64,000 nt of DNA from Arachis hypogaea. Lineage: Eukaryota; Streptophyta; Magnoliopsida; Fabales; Fabaceae. This document shows, in pieces, positions 34,002-45,700 of the stretch (its first letter is position 1; every line of letters starts with the position of its first letter). The notes below the pieces were generated by a model. That model made no database searches and was not told where the DNA came from. It saw only the letters and a list, made by a program, of their open reading frames with translations. The position numbers and the translations under genes are program-made. The stretch lies in contig NC_092046.1 of assembly GCF_003086295.3 (NCBI RefSeq), positions 102,155,363 through 102,219,362 of the forward strand, in the 5' to 3' direction.

Positions 34002-36265
34002 CTATTTGCTTTTGTTCGATACACGACGAAAGGTAGTGCCTTGAAAGCTATTGCAGAAATGGACCAGCTGAGGCTACGTGGTAGAACGGTCTCGGTGGGG
34101 GAAGCTAAGTTTCGAAGGAATATGCAGGCAAAAACCCAACCGGTGATGGTGGAGACCAGAACACAGATACAGAGGAGGCTGGACAAAGTCCTTAGGGAGC
34201 ATGAGCAGGCCAAGAATCCTGTGGAAGAGCAGGCCAAGAATCCTGTGGAAGAGCAAGACAGGGCAGGGGACCAAGTTGATGCTATGCAGGGTACGGGGGG
34301 TACGAAAAGGGTTACAGTACCGATAGTGACAACGAATTTGGAATGGTTGACCAGAAGCTTAGTAGGCCACACACTGAAACCAGTGGAACTTCGATCTTTG
34401 AAGAGGGTAATACACACAAATATGCCTCATGTGGACGATGTCCGGGAGATCGGGGAGACAAAAGTTTTATTGACTTTTGATACGGTGGAGCATGCTGATG
34501 AGGCGTACACGTTTAGACTGGATACTATGCTACAAGTTTTCCATAGAATAGGGCGATGGGAGGAATCAGAATGTGGTGGGTCTCGCAGAGTATGGTTGGA
34601 GTGTATGGGAGTGCCGCTTCATGTATGGGCACCTGAAACTTTCAAAGCAATAGGAGGTCTATGGGGAAACGTTGTCCACTGTGCGGTTCCCATGGGAGAA
34701 GGGGCTTCATTTCGGATAGGTAGGGTTCAAGTTGATACCTGTGAGTTTGATGAAATTAGGGAGTGGGTACGAGTTGCTATTGGGGAGAAGGAGATTGCAG
34801 TTTTTGTGAAAGAGACGGAATGGGAGGCGGGTGAGACTGGAAAGTTGGTGGAGCAGAAGCACGTCTATAACGGGGGAGATGTAAATGGGAATTGTGAACA
34901 TATCCGGCGGAAGGGGGGGTTGCTATGGGATCCGGCGGCGGATTTGATCGTCGGAAATGCATAGGGGGGGACCAGGACAAGGGCAGCATAGTCAATTCGG
35001 AAATTCTGTTGAATGATAGGAACGTTGAATTTTTGAATTTCGAAAGGATTGGTGACGCAGTAGAATCGGAAGGTAGTACCAGAATTATAGGGAGGGAGGT
35101 TGCGCAGAGAATTGGTGGGTGTGAGGAAGGGGACTCTGACAAAACGGTTACTCAGGAGTATAGTACTGGAATAGGGAAGGTAATTGGATCCAAGGGAATA
35201 CTCATTGGGCCTTTACATATGGGGAAACCAATAAAGACAAAGGCAGGCCATTACTTAGAGGGAGGGGAGATGGGCCAAAATAATGTAAGCCCAATACTAG
35301 CTAAACAGGGCTTGGAGGCATGGGAGTATGAGGATGTGAGTGAAAGGTGGGGGCAGTCAGGTGGGCCGCTGGTGGGCTGGAAAAAAGCGAACCGGGTTGC
35401 ACTGACCCGGAGATCGTTGAAACGGGCAGAGGGCATGGGAGGTGAGCAGGGTTCGGCTGGGGTAAACGGGGGCGATGAAACCAGGTTTGACAGTGGGGCG
35501 AGGGACGCCGGGCGAGCCAGGAGGGCGGAACAGATACGGTCACCGGATGCTGGTGTGGCTAGTGGGCAGGAGAACGATCAGGAAAGGTGCGACGTTGTGG
35601 AGGTAAGGAAGGATGCGCGTGAGATCCAAGCCGCGGCGGAGGGCGACGGTGTGGCTATGGATTTGGCGAGTGTGGAGGGAGATGCCGGACGGCCAACAAT
35701 GACTGAGCAGGGGCGGTGGGTGGCAGAACCGGATGAAGTCGCGGCTGGCAGTCAGGGGTATGAGCAGACGCCAATTCTGGGTGTGGATGCGATACGAGAG
35801 CCTTGCGATGAGCCTGAGGGCATGTGGCAGATGAGGGCGGCTCGGGAAGGAGTTTTGGGCGGAGGGAGGGAGGTCCAGGACACACAGAAGAACATGGAGG
35901 GATTGGGAGGGCTGGCGATGTATTTGGGGGAGGCCCGAGGAGAAGAAGCGGACGTACAGGGATTGGGTAGGGATGACGAAACATGTGAGGAAGAGGCTGA
36001 ATCTGGAACGGGTGGCGGTAGAAGTGCTGAGGGAGAGGATAAAGGCATGTTCATGGAAGCACAGGCCAAGGAAGATGAGGTTACCTGGGCACTGGCGGTG
36101 GAATCTGGTGCTGTGCTGTATGATGAGGAAGCGGATATCATGAGTATATTGAAAGCTCAGAATGAAAAAATAGAGAAAAAACGAAAGTTGGCAAAGCAAA
36201 AAGAAAAGGCAAGACGGAGTCGTCCAAAGAACAAAAATAAGGTGAGCAATAATTTGTTTAAATGA
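34002..36265 (+). pseudogene. LINE ORF1 (RRM plus DUF4283-type nucleic-acid-binding protein), broken
   Basis: The frame is open from the LINE 5' end (34002, codons for FAFVRYTT and then a typical RRM tail GRTVSVGEAKFRR) to 34964. It holds a DUF4283-like block at about 34330-34660 (WLTRSLVGHTLKPVELRSLK, then RVWLECMGVPLHVW). A shift near a G run at 34913-34922 moves the rest to another frame, 34925-36265: a long acidic, Gly/Glu-rich linker ending in a basic tail (KQKEKARRSRPKNKNK). No CCHC knuckle was seen, though many plant ORF1 proteins have one. A duplicated seven-codon KNPVEEQ unit lies at 34213-34254. ORF1 proteins bind the LINE RNA. Its stop overlaps the ORF2 start as ATGA. Confidence 0.8.
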
Positions 36266-39200
36266 TTGTGAGTTGTTGGAATATAAGGGGTTTGAGGGGG
36301 GATGGGAAGTTGAGCATGGTTAAAATGTTGAAGAAAAAGTATAATATAAACATGTTAGGCTTGCTTGAAACAAAAAGGGAGGATATTTCGAAATATGATA
36401 TTGGGAGGATTTGGGGTAACAGCTCTGTAGATTGGGAATTTGTGGAATCTGTTGGGGCAGCGGGGGGGCTACTGCTGTTGTGGGATGATAATGTGTTTCA
36501 GAAAAGAAATTGCTATAAAGGAGAGAGATGGTTATGCATTGAGGGAGTGTTAACTAAGAATAATTTTCAGTGTGCTTACTGTTTGGTTTACGGGGCGCAT
36601 GGTAGGGTGGCAAAGCGGGTGGTGTGGGAGGAATTGAGCTATATAGCAGGTTTGTGTAAGATTCCTTTTTGTTTTATGGGGGATTTCAATGAGATTTTGC
36701 AAATTGAAGATCGAAAAGGGTTGCAGAGTTTGCCAGGGTCAGCGGAAGAATTTAAGAGTTGGGTGCAAGACATGCAATTGGTGGATCTTCCCCTTACTGA
36801 TAGGAAGTTCACTTGGTTCAGAGGTCAATCTTGTAGCAGAATTGATAGGGTGCTGGTTAATATAGAATGGGTGGAGGAGTTCCCTGACATTAGGCTGAAA
36901 GGGGGGCCAAGAGGATTGTCTGATCACTGCCCGTTGATTGTGGAGGATATAAGAGGAAGAGGGGGGCCTAGACCATTCAGGAGTCTGGATTCTTGGTTTA
37001 CCCATGAAGATTTTCTGAGGATGGTAAAAAATGAATGGCGGACTTTGGGCGAAGGTCCGTTTCTTGAGAAACTGAAGGCTTTGACACTACCGCTGAGACA
37101 ATGGCACAAGGCTAACTTTAGTGATATGGAAAACAGACTAACTCAGTTTGAGGAAGAGATTAGGAAGTTGGACGAGAAGGTTAGTGAAGGTATCTATGAT
37201 GATACAACGGAGGCTAGAAGGAAGGCACTGGTGAGATTTTGTGAAAAATGGTACATTAGGAAGGAAATTCATTGGAAGCAGATGTCTAGATCTAAACATG
37301 CAAGAGACATGGACAGAAATACTCGGTACTTCCATCATATTGCATCGGCTAGAAGGCGGAATAACAGGATTGATGCTCTGATGATCCAAGGACGGCTTGT
37401 GAGGAATCAGGCAAGGATAAAGCATGCAATAAGGGGATTCTATAAGGAACTGTACCGGCAGGAGTATGTGCCAAGGATTGGTGTTCGGGATGGGTTGTTG
37501 CCGCAAATTGATGTAGTTGAGTCAGAGGCCTTGGAGGTTTTACCGTCTGCAGAGGAAATTAAGGAGGCAGTATGGGATTGTGAATCATCGAAGGCCCCAG
37601 GTAGTGATGGCTACAATATGAATTTTATCAAGAAATGTTAGGGAGAGGTTGGTCAGGAGTTTACGGCGGCGGTATTGGATTTCTTTCAAAGGGCAACGTT
37701 ACCATCAGAAGTGAATATAACTTGGGTGACGCTGGCCCCAAAATTCTTGGGCGCCAAGGAAATTAAGGATTTTAGACCAATCAGTTTGGTGGGATGCGTT
37801 TATAAGGTGATTTCGAAGGTGATGGTGAGTAGAATGAGGTCAGTTATGCCGGGCTTGGTGGGTGAGACTCAGACTGCATTTGTGAAAGGTAGAAAAATAC
37901 ATGATGGTGCTCTCATAGCATGTGAGACAGTTCATTGGCTCAAGGCAAGGAGAAGAAAAGCGGCTATTATTAAATTAGATTTCCACAAAGCGTATGATAG
38001 AGTCAGATGGAGCTTCGTGGATATAGTGCTACAGAAAATGGGATTTGGACAGCGCTGGAGGAAGTGGGTGAAGGAGTGTGTCAGTACGGCCACAATGTCT
38101 GTTCTAGTAAATGGGTCTCCTTCAAAGCCGTTCAACATGGAAAGAGGCCTCAGACAAGGGGATCCCCTGTCTCTGTTTTTGTTCGTCCTGGTGGTCGACG
38201 TGCTGAATCGGATGGTAGGAGAAGCGGTAAGGAATGGGCGTATTGAACCACTGCTAGTAGGAGGTGAGCATATCGCATTGTCACACTTGCAATTTGCTGA
38301 TGATACGATTCTGTTTTGCCCCCCAGTGACAGAGACAATAGTCAATTATAAGAGACTGCTGCGGTGTTTTGAGTTGATGTCGGGGTTGAGCATTAATTTT
38401 GAGAAGTCAAGTTTGATCTCGGTGAATTGTGAGCAGGAATGGATAGATAGTGCCTGTGGTTTGTTGGGATGTAAGCAAGCGGTGTTACCTGTAAGGTATC
38501 TTGGGATTTCTTTGGGTGCGAACCCTCGGTTGGCAAAGACTTGGAAACCGGTAATTGAAAAGGTGGAAGAGAAACTCAGCCTCTGGAAAGCGAAGGTCTT
38601 AACCAAAGCGGGTAAGCTTGTTCTGATTAGATCAGTATTAAATAGCCTTCCCATATACTACCTCAGTCTATACAAGATGCCAAAGGCCGTTGCGGATAAG
38701 CTGATTGCATTGCAAAGGAGATTCATGTGGTGCAAGGGGGATGGTAATGATGGTCTTCCGCTAGTTAAGTGGGAGTTGGTTCAGGCACCAAAAAAGGCTG
38801 GTGGTCTGGGGGTTGGAGATGCGGTGCTACGGAACACAGCGCTTTTATTTAAGTGGTGGTGGAGATTTTCTAAAGAGGAGTGTCCCTTATGGAAAAGGAT
38901 TGTCTGCTCGTGCAACAACCTGAAGCCTGATGTCATGCTAGTAAGCCAAAAGTTACCAGATAAAGGAGGGCCCTGGAAAGACATATGCAATCTTAATTTA
39001 AAAGAGCAGAGGATAAAAGACAAAATGCTTACTGGCCTGGCGATGGAGGTAGGGAACGGGAGGAATATCATGTTTTGGGAAGATAACTGGTTGCAAGGGG
39101 GCCCCTTGAAGGTGGCTTTTCCAAGATTATTCTCCGTGTCGAATCAGCAAGGATCGATGATAGGGGATTGTGGATTTTGGGATGGACTTGAGTGGATCTG

Positions 39201-39873
39201 GAATTTCCAGTGGAGGAGAGATTTGTTTCAATGGGAGCTGGAACTGGTCCATCAACTCCATGAGCGGCTAAGGCCAGTGAAGCTGTCAGATGGTAAAGAA
39301 GACACTTTGATTTGGAAGTTTGATAGTAAAGGGGTTTTCTCTACTAAGTCGGTGTTGAAGGTCCTACAATCGGAGACTCTGTCAGACGAGATAACGAGTT
39401 ACAGTTTCACAAGTTCAGTTTGGCGAGGGATGGTACCGCCAAGAATTGAGTTGTTTGGGTGGTTTGTGCTCATTGGTAGAGTGAATACTAAGGAGAGATT
39501 GAGTAGACTAGGAGTTCTAAGACTAAGTGATACTCTCTGCGTACTATGTAAGAATGAGATAGAGTCGGTGGAGCATTTGTTTCTTCAATGTGAGTTTACA
39601 TGGCAGGTATGGTGCAGGTGGGTGGGGTCTTTTGGGGAGGTTTGGTCTATGCCTGGAACTGTAAGGGAAATGTTTGAGAGGTGGACTGGTCGGCATAAGC
39701 GGAAACAAGAGCAGAAGAAATGGTTGCCGGGATTCTTTGCAGTTATTTGGAACATATGGGTGGAACGCAATGCTAGGATTTTTCAGCATCAGGAAATAGT
39801 GGTGGACTTTGTACTAAGTAAGACATTACAGAGCTACAACGAATGGACTGAGAGTGTCTCTATTGGTGGTTGA
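36262..39873 (+). pseudogene. LINE ORF2: endonuclease and reverse transcriptase, one nonsense codon
   Basis: A frame of 1,204 codons from the ATG at 36262. The apurinic endonuclease-type domain comes first (SCWNIRGL at the start, LLETKR, MGDFNE about residue 138, SDHCP about 221). Reverse transcriptase follows, with FRPISLVG, LDFHKAYDRV, GLRQGDPLS and the catalytic FADD (about 678). A C-terminal zf-RVT region has WRGMVPPRIELFGW (about 1054) and the CVLCKNEIESVEHLFLQC Cys/His cluster (about 1093). A single TAG at 37639-37641, within the linker before the reverse transcriptase and one transition from a Trp codon, splits the frame. All catalytic motifs survive, so the copy decayed recently. The protein would nick the target and copy LINE RNA. 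Confidence 0.92.
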
Positions 39874-40055
39874 TTGCGTTGCGGGAAGCTATAGGGATTT
39901 ATGTTATAACGAAATTCTTGTTGTTTCTTTTGTTGCTCCACATTAGTGTGTTGAGCTTATGTTGTTTCAAAAAAAAAAATGGTCACACGCGTACCGTGAC
40001 TTTTCAAAAGTAAAGAAAAAAAAAGGTAGCTACTTCTCAAACGGGTTCTTAACCT

Positions 40056-40426
40056 TAGATTTGGATTATTTCTTAATTTGTGCTTTGCAGCCTGTAAAAC
40101 TTGATTGCATATTCATTCAAAGAAAAGTAATGTGTTGGCTTCGTATGTTAGCATCGAATTTTTTTCACTGAGTTGCTTAAAGCTTAACAGCATACACGTC
40201 TGATGACACATTGCCATGAATACTATGTGTTATTGTAGACAGTCAAAGTATTAATCTATCTATGATCTATGATGAGTAAAATGTTTATGTTTTAGGCACC
40301 TCTCTTTCTTTGTTAATAGACACTTAGCGGAGTTCACTATTTTCATTGTCAATTTGGGTTGCCAATTTGTGGGATTTTTTATTGTGTGCTAACTGACTGA
40401 CTGAATTTTGATTTCGTGTGTTAAAG
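40056..40426. other. Non-coding, probably intron of the broken gene that follows
   Basis: A/T-rich, without repeats. It ends GTGTTAAAG directly before the pyruvate decarboxylase-like block, which looks like a splice acceptor. Confidence 0.35.
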
Positions 40427-40516
40427 GAAGTGGTGAATAACTTGGAAGATGCACATGATGAGATTGACACTGCAATCTCCGTTGCTTTGAAGTAAAGCAA
40501 GCTGGTTTACATCAAC
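40427..40516 (+). pseudogene. Pyruvate decarboxylase-like exon fragment with an internal stop
   Basis: The frame reads EVVNNLEDAHDEIDTAISVA-LK, then a TAA (40493-40495), then SKLVYIN. Plant pyruvate decarboxylases have closely similar residues in this part (VVNNLEDAHELIDTAIS... KPVYIS), at the end of the N-terminal thiamine-pyrophosphate domain. The block begins after a plausible AG acceptor and is cut at about 40517 by the leader of the Ty3-type element. Only about 30 codons remain, so the assignment rests on one conserved stretch. The stop and the missing remainder exclude function. The real enzyme converts pyruvate to acetaldehyde during fermentation. Confidence 0.65.
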
Positions 40517-42035
40517 AAAATTTTGAGTTTCTTATTTTCTTTTTTCAAATAATTTTCGAAAAATCTAAAAAAAATTTCAACAAAATCATAAAACCAAAAA
40601 TATTGTGTTTCTTGTTTGAGTCTAGTATCAAATTTTAAGTTTGGTGTCAATTACATTCTTCTTATTTTTGAAAATTCATCATATGTTCTTCATAATCTTC
40701 AAGTTGTTCTTGATGAATTTCCTTGTTTGATCTTTGCATTTTCAAGTTTTGTGTCTTTTCTTGTTTTTCATATGCATTTTCAATTTGTTAGTGTCAAAAG
40801 TTTGAAAATTTCTAAGTTTAGTGTCTTGCATGTTTTTCTTTTCTTAAAAATTTTTAAAAAAATAAGTCTTGATGTTCATCTTAATCTTCAAAGTGTTCTT
40901 GGTGTTCATTTTGGCATTCAAAGTGTTCTTGCATGCATTAGTTGTTTTGATTCATAATTTTCATGTTTTGTTTCAATTTTGTGTTTTTTTCTTTCTTCAT
41001 TAAAAATTCAAAAATCAAAAAATATCTTTCCCTTATTTTGCTCATAATTTTCAAAAATTTGAATTGATTTAGTCATAAAGTTTTAAAATTCAACTGTTTC
41101 TTATTAGTCAAGTCAATTTTCAATTTAAAAATTCTATCTTTTTCAAATCTTTTTCAGAAATCAAATCTTTTTCATTTTTTTCAAATATTTTCGAAAATTT
41201 TAAATTTTGATTTTCACAATCTTTTTCTTATCTTTATTTCATATTTTTGAAAATCTCACTAACATTTAATGTTTTAATTCAAAAATTTTTCAAGTTGTTA
41301 CTTGCCTATTAAGAAAGGTTCAATCATTAAATTATAAAATCATATCTTTTAGTCTCTTTTTAGTCAAGTAATCAACTTTAATTTCAAAAATCAAATCTTT
41401 CTAATTTCCAATTCAAATCTTTTTAATTTCAATCATAACTTTTTAAAAATCAATTTCAAAATCAAATCTTTTTAATTTCCCTTTCAATCTTTTTCCAAAT
41501 AAATTTTCAATCATATCTTTTTCAAACTTAATTTCAAAATCTTTTCTAACTTCTTATCTTTTCAAAATTTGATTTTCAAATCTATTTCAATTAACCACTT
41601 AACTTTTTGTTTGATTTTAAAAGTTTACTATTTCAATCATATCTTTTTTAAAACCACCTAACTACTTTTCCCTCTCTAATTTTCGAAAACTATTAACCCC
41701 TTTTTCAAAATTCTTTTTAATTAACTAATTGTTTTAAATTTTAATTTTATTTTGTTTCTCTTTTAACTTTCGAAATTTAACTTCAAATTTTAAATTAAAA
41801 ACAAAAATATTTTTATTTTATTTTATTTAATTTTCGAATTTTCCATCTCTCATCTCCTTCTAATTATTTATTTATCTAATAACACTTCTCTTCTACTCAA
41901 AAAAATTTTGAACCCACTCTTCTTCTCTATGTTCGAATTTTTTTCTTCTATTCTTTTCTTTTTCTACTCACATAAAAGAATTTCTATACTGTGACATAGA
42001 GGATTCCTCTTCTTTTCTCTTCTCTTCTTTTTCAC

Positions 42036-44357
42036 ATGAGCAGGAACAAGGATAAGAACATTCTTGTTGAAGCTGATCCTGAACCTGAAAAGACTCTGAA
42101 GAAGAAGCTAAGGGAAGCTAAAGCACAACTCTCTGGAGAAAATCTGACAGAATTTTTCGAAAAAGAAGGAGACATGACCGAAACCAATAATAATGGTGGA
42201 GGTGCAAGGAAGATGCTTGGTGACTTTACTGCACCAAATTCCAACTTACATGGAAGAAGCATCTCAATCCCTGCAATTGGAGCAAACAATTTTGAGCTAA
42301 AGCCTCAATTAGTTTCTCTGATGCAACAGAACTGCAAGTTTCATGGACTTCCATCAGAAGATCCTTTTCAGTTCTTAACTGAATTCTTGCAGATCTGTGA
42401 TACTGTTGAGACCAATGGGGTTGATCCCGAGGTCTACAGGCTTATGCTTTTCCCGTTTGCTGTAAGAGACAGAGTTAGAATATGGTTGGACTCTCAACCT
42501 AAAGATAGCCTGAACTCTTGGGATAAGCTGGTCACAGCTTTCTTAGCCAAGTTCTTTCCTCTTCAAAAGCTTAGGAAGTTTGGAGTAGATGTTCAAACCT
42601 TCAGACAAAAAGAAGGTGAATCCCTCTATAAAGCTTGGGAGAGATACAAGCAACTGACCAAAAAGTGTCCTTCTGACATGCTTTCAGAATGGACCATCCT
42701 GGATATATTCTATGATGGTCTGTCTGAATTATCAATGATGTCATCGGATCATTCTGCAGGTGGATCCATTCACCTAAAGAAAATGCTTGCAGAAGCTCAG
42801 GAACTCATTGACATAGTTGCAAATAACCAGTTCATGTACACTTCTGAAAGGAATCCTGTGAGTAATGGGACGCCTCAGAGGAAGGGAGTTCTTGAAATTG
42901 ATGCTCTGAATGCCATATTGGCGCAGAACAAAATATTGACTCAGCAAGTCAATATGATTTCTCAGAGTCTGAATGGATTGCAAGCTGCATCCAACAGTAC
43001 TAAAGAGGCATCTTCTGAAGAAGAAGCTTATGATCTTGAGAACCCTGCAATAGCAGAGGTGAATTACATGGGTGAACCGTATGGAAACACCTATAATCCC
43101 TTATGGAGAAATTATCCAAATTTCTCATGGAAGGATCAACAAAAGCCTCAACAAGGCTTTAATAATGGTGGAAGAAATAGGTTTAGCAATAGCAAGTCTT
43201 TTCCATCATCCACTCAGCAACAGACAGAGAATTCTGAGCAGAATCCATCTAGCTTAGCAAATATAGTCTCTGATCTATCTTAGGCCACTCTAAGTTTCAT
43301 GAATGAAACAAGGTCCTCCATCAGAAATTTGGAGGCACAAGTGGGCCAGCTGAGTAAAAGAATCACTGAAACTCCTCCTAGTACTCTCCCAAGCAATACA
43401 GAAGAGAATCCAAAAAGAGAGTGCAAGGCCATAACCTTACTTGGTGTGGTCGAACCCAGAGAGGAGGAGGAGGACGTGAATCCCAATGAGGAAGACCTCA
43501 TGGGATGTCTTCTGAACACTAAGGGGTTCCTCAATAAGGACCTGAAGGAATCTACGGCTCATACAGAGACCATAGAGATTCCATTCAACTAGCTTCCGCC
43601 CTTCATGAGCTCTAATGAGTATCCTTCCTCTGAAGAGGATGAAGACATTACTGAAGAGCAAGTTGCTAAGTACCTTGGTGCAATCATGAAGCTGAATGCC
43701 AAATTATTTGGTAATGAGACTTGGGAAGATGAACCTCCCTTGCTCACCAATGAACTGAATGCATTGGATAGGCAGAAATTACCTCAAAAGAAACAGGATC
43801 CTAGTAAATTCCTAATTCCCTGTAACATAGGCACCATGACCTTTGAAAAGGCTCTGTGTGACCTGGGGTCAGGCATTAACCTTATGCCACTCTCTGTAAT
43901 GGAGAAACTTGGGATCTTTGAGGTGCAAGCTGCCAGAATCTCATTAGAGATGGTAGACAACTCAAGAAAATAGGCTTATGGACTAGTAGAGGACGTGTTA
44001 GTAAAGGTTGAAGGCCTCTACATCCTTGCTGATTTCATAATCCTAGACACTGGGAAAGATGAGGATGAATCCATCATCCTTGGAAGACCCTTCCTAGCCA
44101 CAACAAAAGCTATGATTGATGTGGACAGAGGAGAGTTGGTCCTTCAACTGAATGAGGACAACCTTGTGTTTAAAAATCAAGGATCTCCTTCTGTAACCAT
44201 AGAGAGAAAGCATGAAAAGCTTTTCTCACTACAAAGTCAACCAAATCCCCCACAGTCAAACTCTAAGTTTGGTGTTGGGAGGCCACAACCAAACTCTAAG
44301 TTTGGTGTTGAACCCCCACATTCAAACTCCAAGTTTGGTGTTGGGAGATTTCAATAA
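42036..44357 (+). pseudogene. Gag plus aspartic protease of a non-autonomous Ty3-type element, three amber codons
   Basis: One frame of 774 codons from ATG 42036 to the stop at 44355-44357, interrupted by in-frame TAG codons at 43281, 43590 and 43971. Gag core: LMLFPFAVRDRVRIWLDSQP (about residue 138), then WDKLVTAFLAKFFP and FRQKEGESLYKAWERYK, the retrotransposon-gag fold. No CCHC knuckle is visible. The protease follows the second stop: ALCDLGSGINLMPLS (about residue 605), with DLGSG in place of the usual D(S/T)G, then the flap-side ILGRPFLA (about 685). The C-terminus holds three copies of a SNSKFGVG-type unit. All three stops are one transition from Gln (or Trp). A polyprotein of this layout is normal for Athila/Tat-like elements, where pol would follow. 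Confidence 0.85.
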
Positions 44358-44587
44358 TGCTCTGAACATCTGTGAGGCTCCATGAGAGCTCACTGTCAAG
44401 CTATTGACATTAAAGAAGCGCTTGTTGGGAGGCAACCCAATGTTATTTAATTATATCTATTTTATTTTTATTGTTATTTCATGTTTTATTAGGTTGATGA
44501 TCATGTGAAGTCACAAGAACAACTGAAAAATTAAAAACAGAATCAAAAATAGCAGAAGAAACAGCACACCCTGGAGGAAGAGCACTC
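44358..44587 (+). other. Non-coding spacer after the protease
   Basis: Contains CTTGTTGGGAGGCAACCCAA at 44426, a G-rich/C-rich short hairpin, then A/T-rich sequence. No coding potential seen. Confidence 0.5.
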
Positions 44588-44790
44588 TGGCGTTTAAACA
44601 CCAGAAACAAGCATCTGTCTGGCGTTTAACGCCAGAAACAAGCACCAAGCTGGCGTTTAACACCAGAAACAAGCATCAACCTAGCGTTAAATGTCAGAAA
44701 CAGGCTACATTTGGGCATTTAACGCCAAAAACAGGCAGCAGTTTGGCGTTAAATGCCAGTATTGCATACAAAGGGCGTTTTTCACGCCTA
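44588..44790 (+). repeat. Array of palindromic CTGGCGTTTAACGCCAG-type units
   Basis: Six to seven imperfect copies of TGGCGTTTAACGCCAGAAACA spaced about 30-45 bp apart. The core GGCGTTTAACGCC is close to a perfect palindrome. The same unit occurs three to four times in each LTR (3130-3240 and 47236-47345), so it is shared between the LTR and the internal region. Confidence 0.85.
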
Positions 44791-45261
44791 ATTGGACCAG
44801 GGATGCTAAGTCCTTGACCCCACTAGATCTGTGGACCCTACAGGATCCCCACCTACCCCACCTCTTCTTCTCTCCTCTTCACACCTTTTCATAACTCTCT
44901 TCCCCAAGTACCCTTCACCAATCACCTCCATACCTCTTCCCCAAATACCCTTAACCACTCATATCCATCCACTCTTCCCCAAAAACCCCACCTACCTACA
45001 AATTCAAATTCATTTTCCACCCAAACCCAACCCCATGACCGAACCCTAAACCTCCCTCCACTCCTATATAAACCCTCATTCCTTCTTTATTTTCACACAA
45101 CACAATCCTTTCTTCTTCCCCTTGGCCGAATACACACCTCTCCATCTCCTCCATTTTTCTTCTTCTTCTCCTTCTTTCTTTCTTCTTTTGTTCGAGGACG
45201 AGCAAACATTTTATATTTGGTGTAGTAAAAGCATTGCTTTTTTGTTTTTCCATAACCAGTA

Positions 45262-45700
45262 ATGGCACCTAAGGCCGGAGAAACCTCTAGAAAGAGGAAA
45301 GGGAAACCAAAAGCTTCCACCTCCGAGTCATGGGAGATGGAGAGATTCATCTCAAGGGTCCATAGCTCAGTAGTAGAGCATTTGACTGCACACAAGAGAG
45401 CCCACTCATGGACCTCAACAAGAGCATGAGGAAATTCCTCACAATGAAATCCCTGAGATGCCTCAGGGGATGCACTTTCCTCCACAAAACTATTGGAAGC
45501 AAATCAATACCTCCCTAGGAGAATTAAGTTCCAACATGGGACAACTAAGGATGGAGCACCAAGAGCACTCCATCATCCTCCATGATATTAGAGAAGATCA
45601 AAGAGTTATGAGGGAGGAGCAACAAAGACAAGCAAGAGACATAGAGGAGCTCAAGAACACCATTGGTTCTTCAAGAGGAAGAAGACACCACCCTCACTAA
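45262..45700 (+). pseudogene. Extra frame of the Ty3-type element (unknown function), frameshifted
   Basis: Opens at ATG 45262 with a basic segment (MAPKAGETSRKRKGKPKAST), which is stopped at 45427-45429 by a shift. The sense continues in the next frame from about 45415 and through 45458-45700: MPQGMHFPPQNYWKQINTSL and a Glu/Arg/Gln-rich coiled-coil-like stretch ending with RGRRHHPH. Similar basic-start, coil-end frames occur in plant Athila-like elements downstream of, or in place of, pol. The middle appears deleted. The function is not known. Confidence 0.5.

Larger units (their letters stand above)
34001..39975 (+). mobile_element. L1-type LINE, 5'-truncated, 5.97 kb
   Basis: Bounded by 12-bp target duplications, with a short A tail (about 39968-39979). 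ORF1 (34002-36265, one frameshift) overlaps ORF2 (36262-39873, one nonsense codon) by four bases. The first codons fall inside the RNP1-like motif of an RNA-recognition domain, so the 5' untranslated region and ORF1 start were lost at integration, as is usual for LINEs. It inserted into a possible hAT-like element between the HD-Zip and pyruvate decarboxylase fragments. A second copy of the family starts near 48541. Confidence 0.93.
33013..40055. mobile_element. Possible hAT-like non-autonomous element, split by the LINE
   Basis: GGCCCAGTTTGGATAAATAACTT at 33015 resembles the ends of plant hAT-type MITEs, and the far end at about 40030-40055 (TAGCTACTTCTCAAACGGGTTCTT) is a loose inverted partner. 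Without the LINE (34001-39975 plus one target copy) the element would be about 1.05 kb. Inside are repeated AGCAGCTTATAA and TTTGGATAAATAACT words and no coding sequence. No 8-bp target duplication was found, so the ends are tentative. Confidence 0.35.

Noticed and set aside
35540..36199. Long minus-strand frame of 219 codons opposite the LINE ORF1
   Set aside because: It is a shadow of the GC-richer, Glu/Gly-rich ORF1 region on the plus strand; composition explains it.
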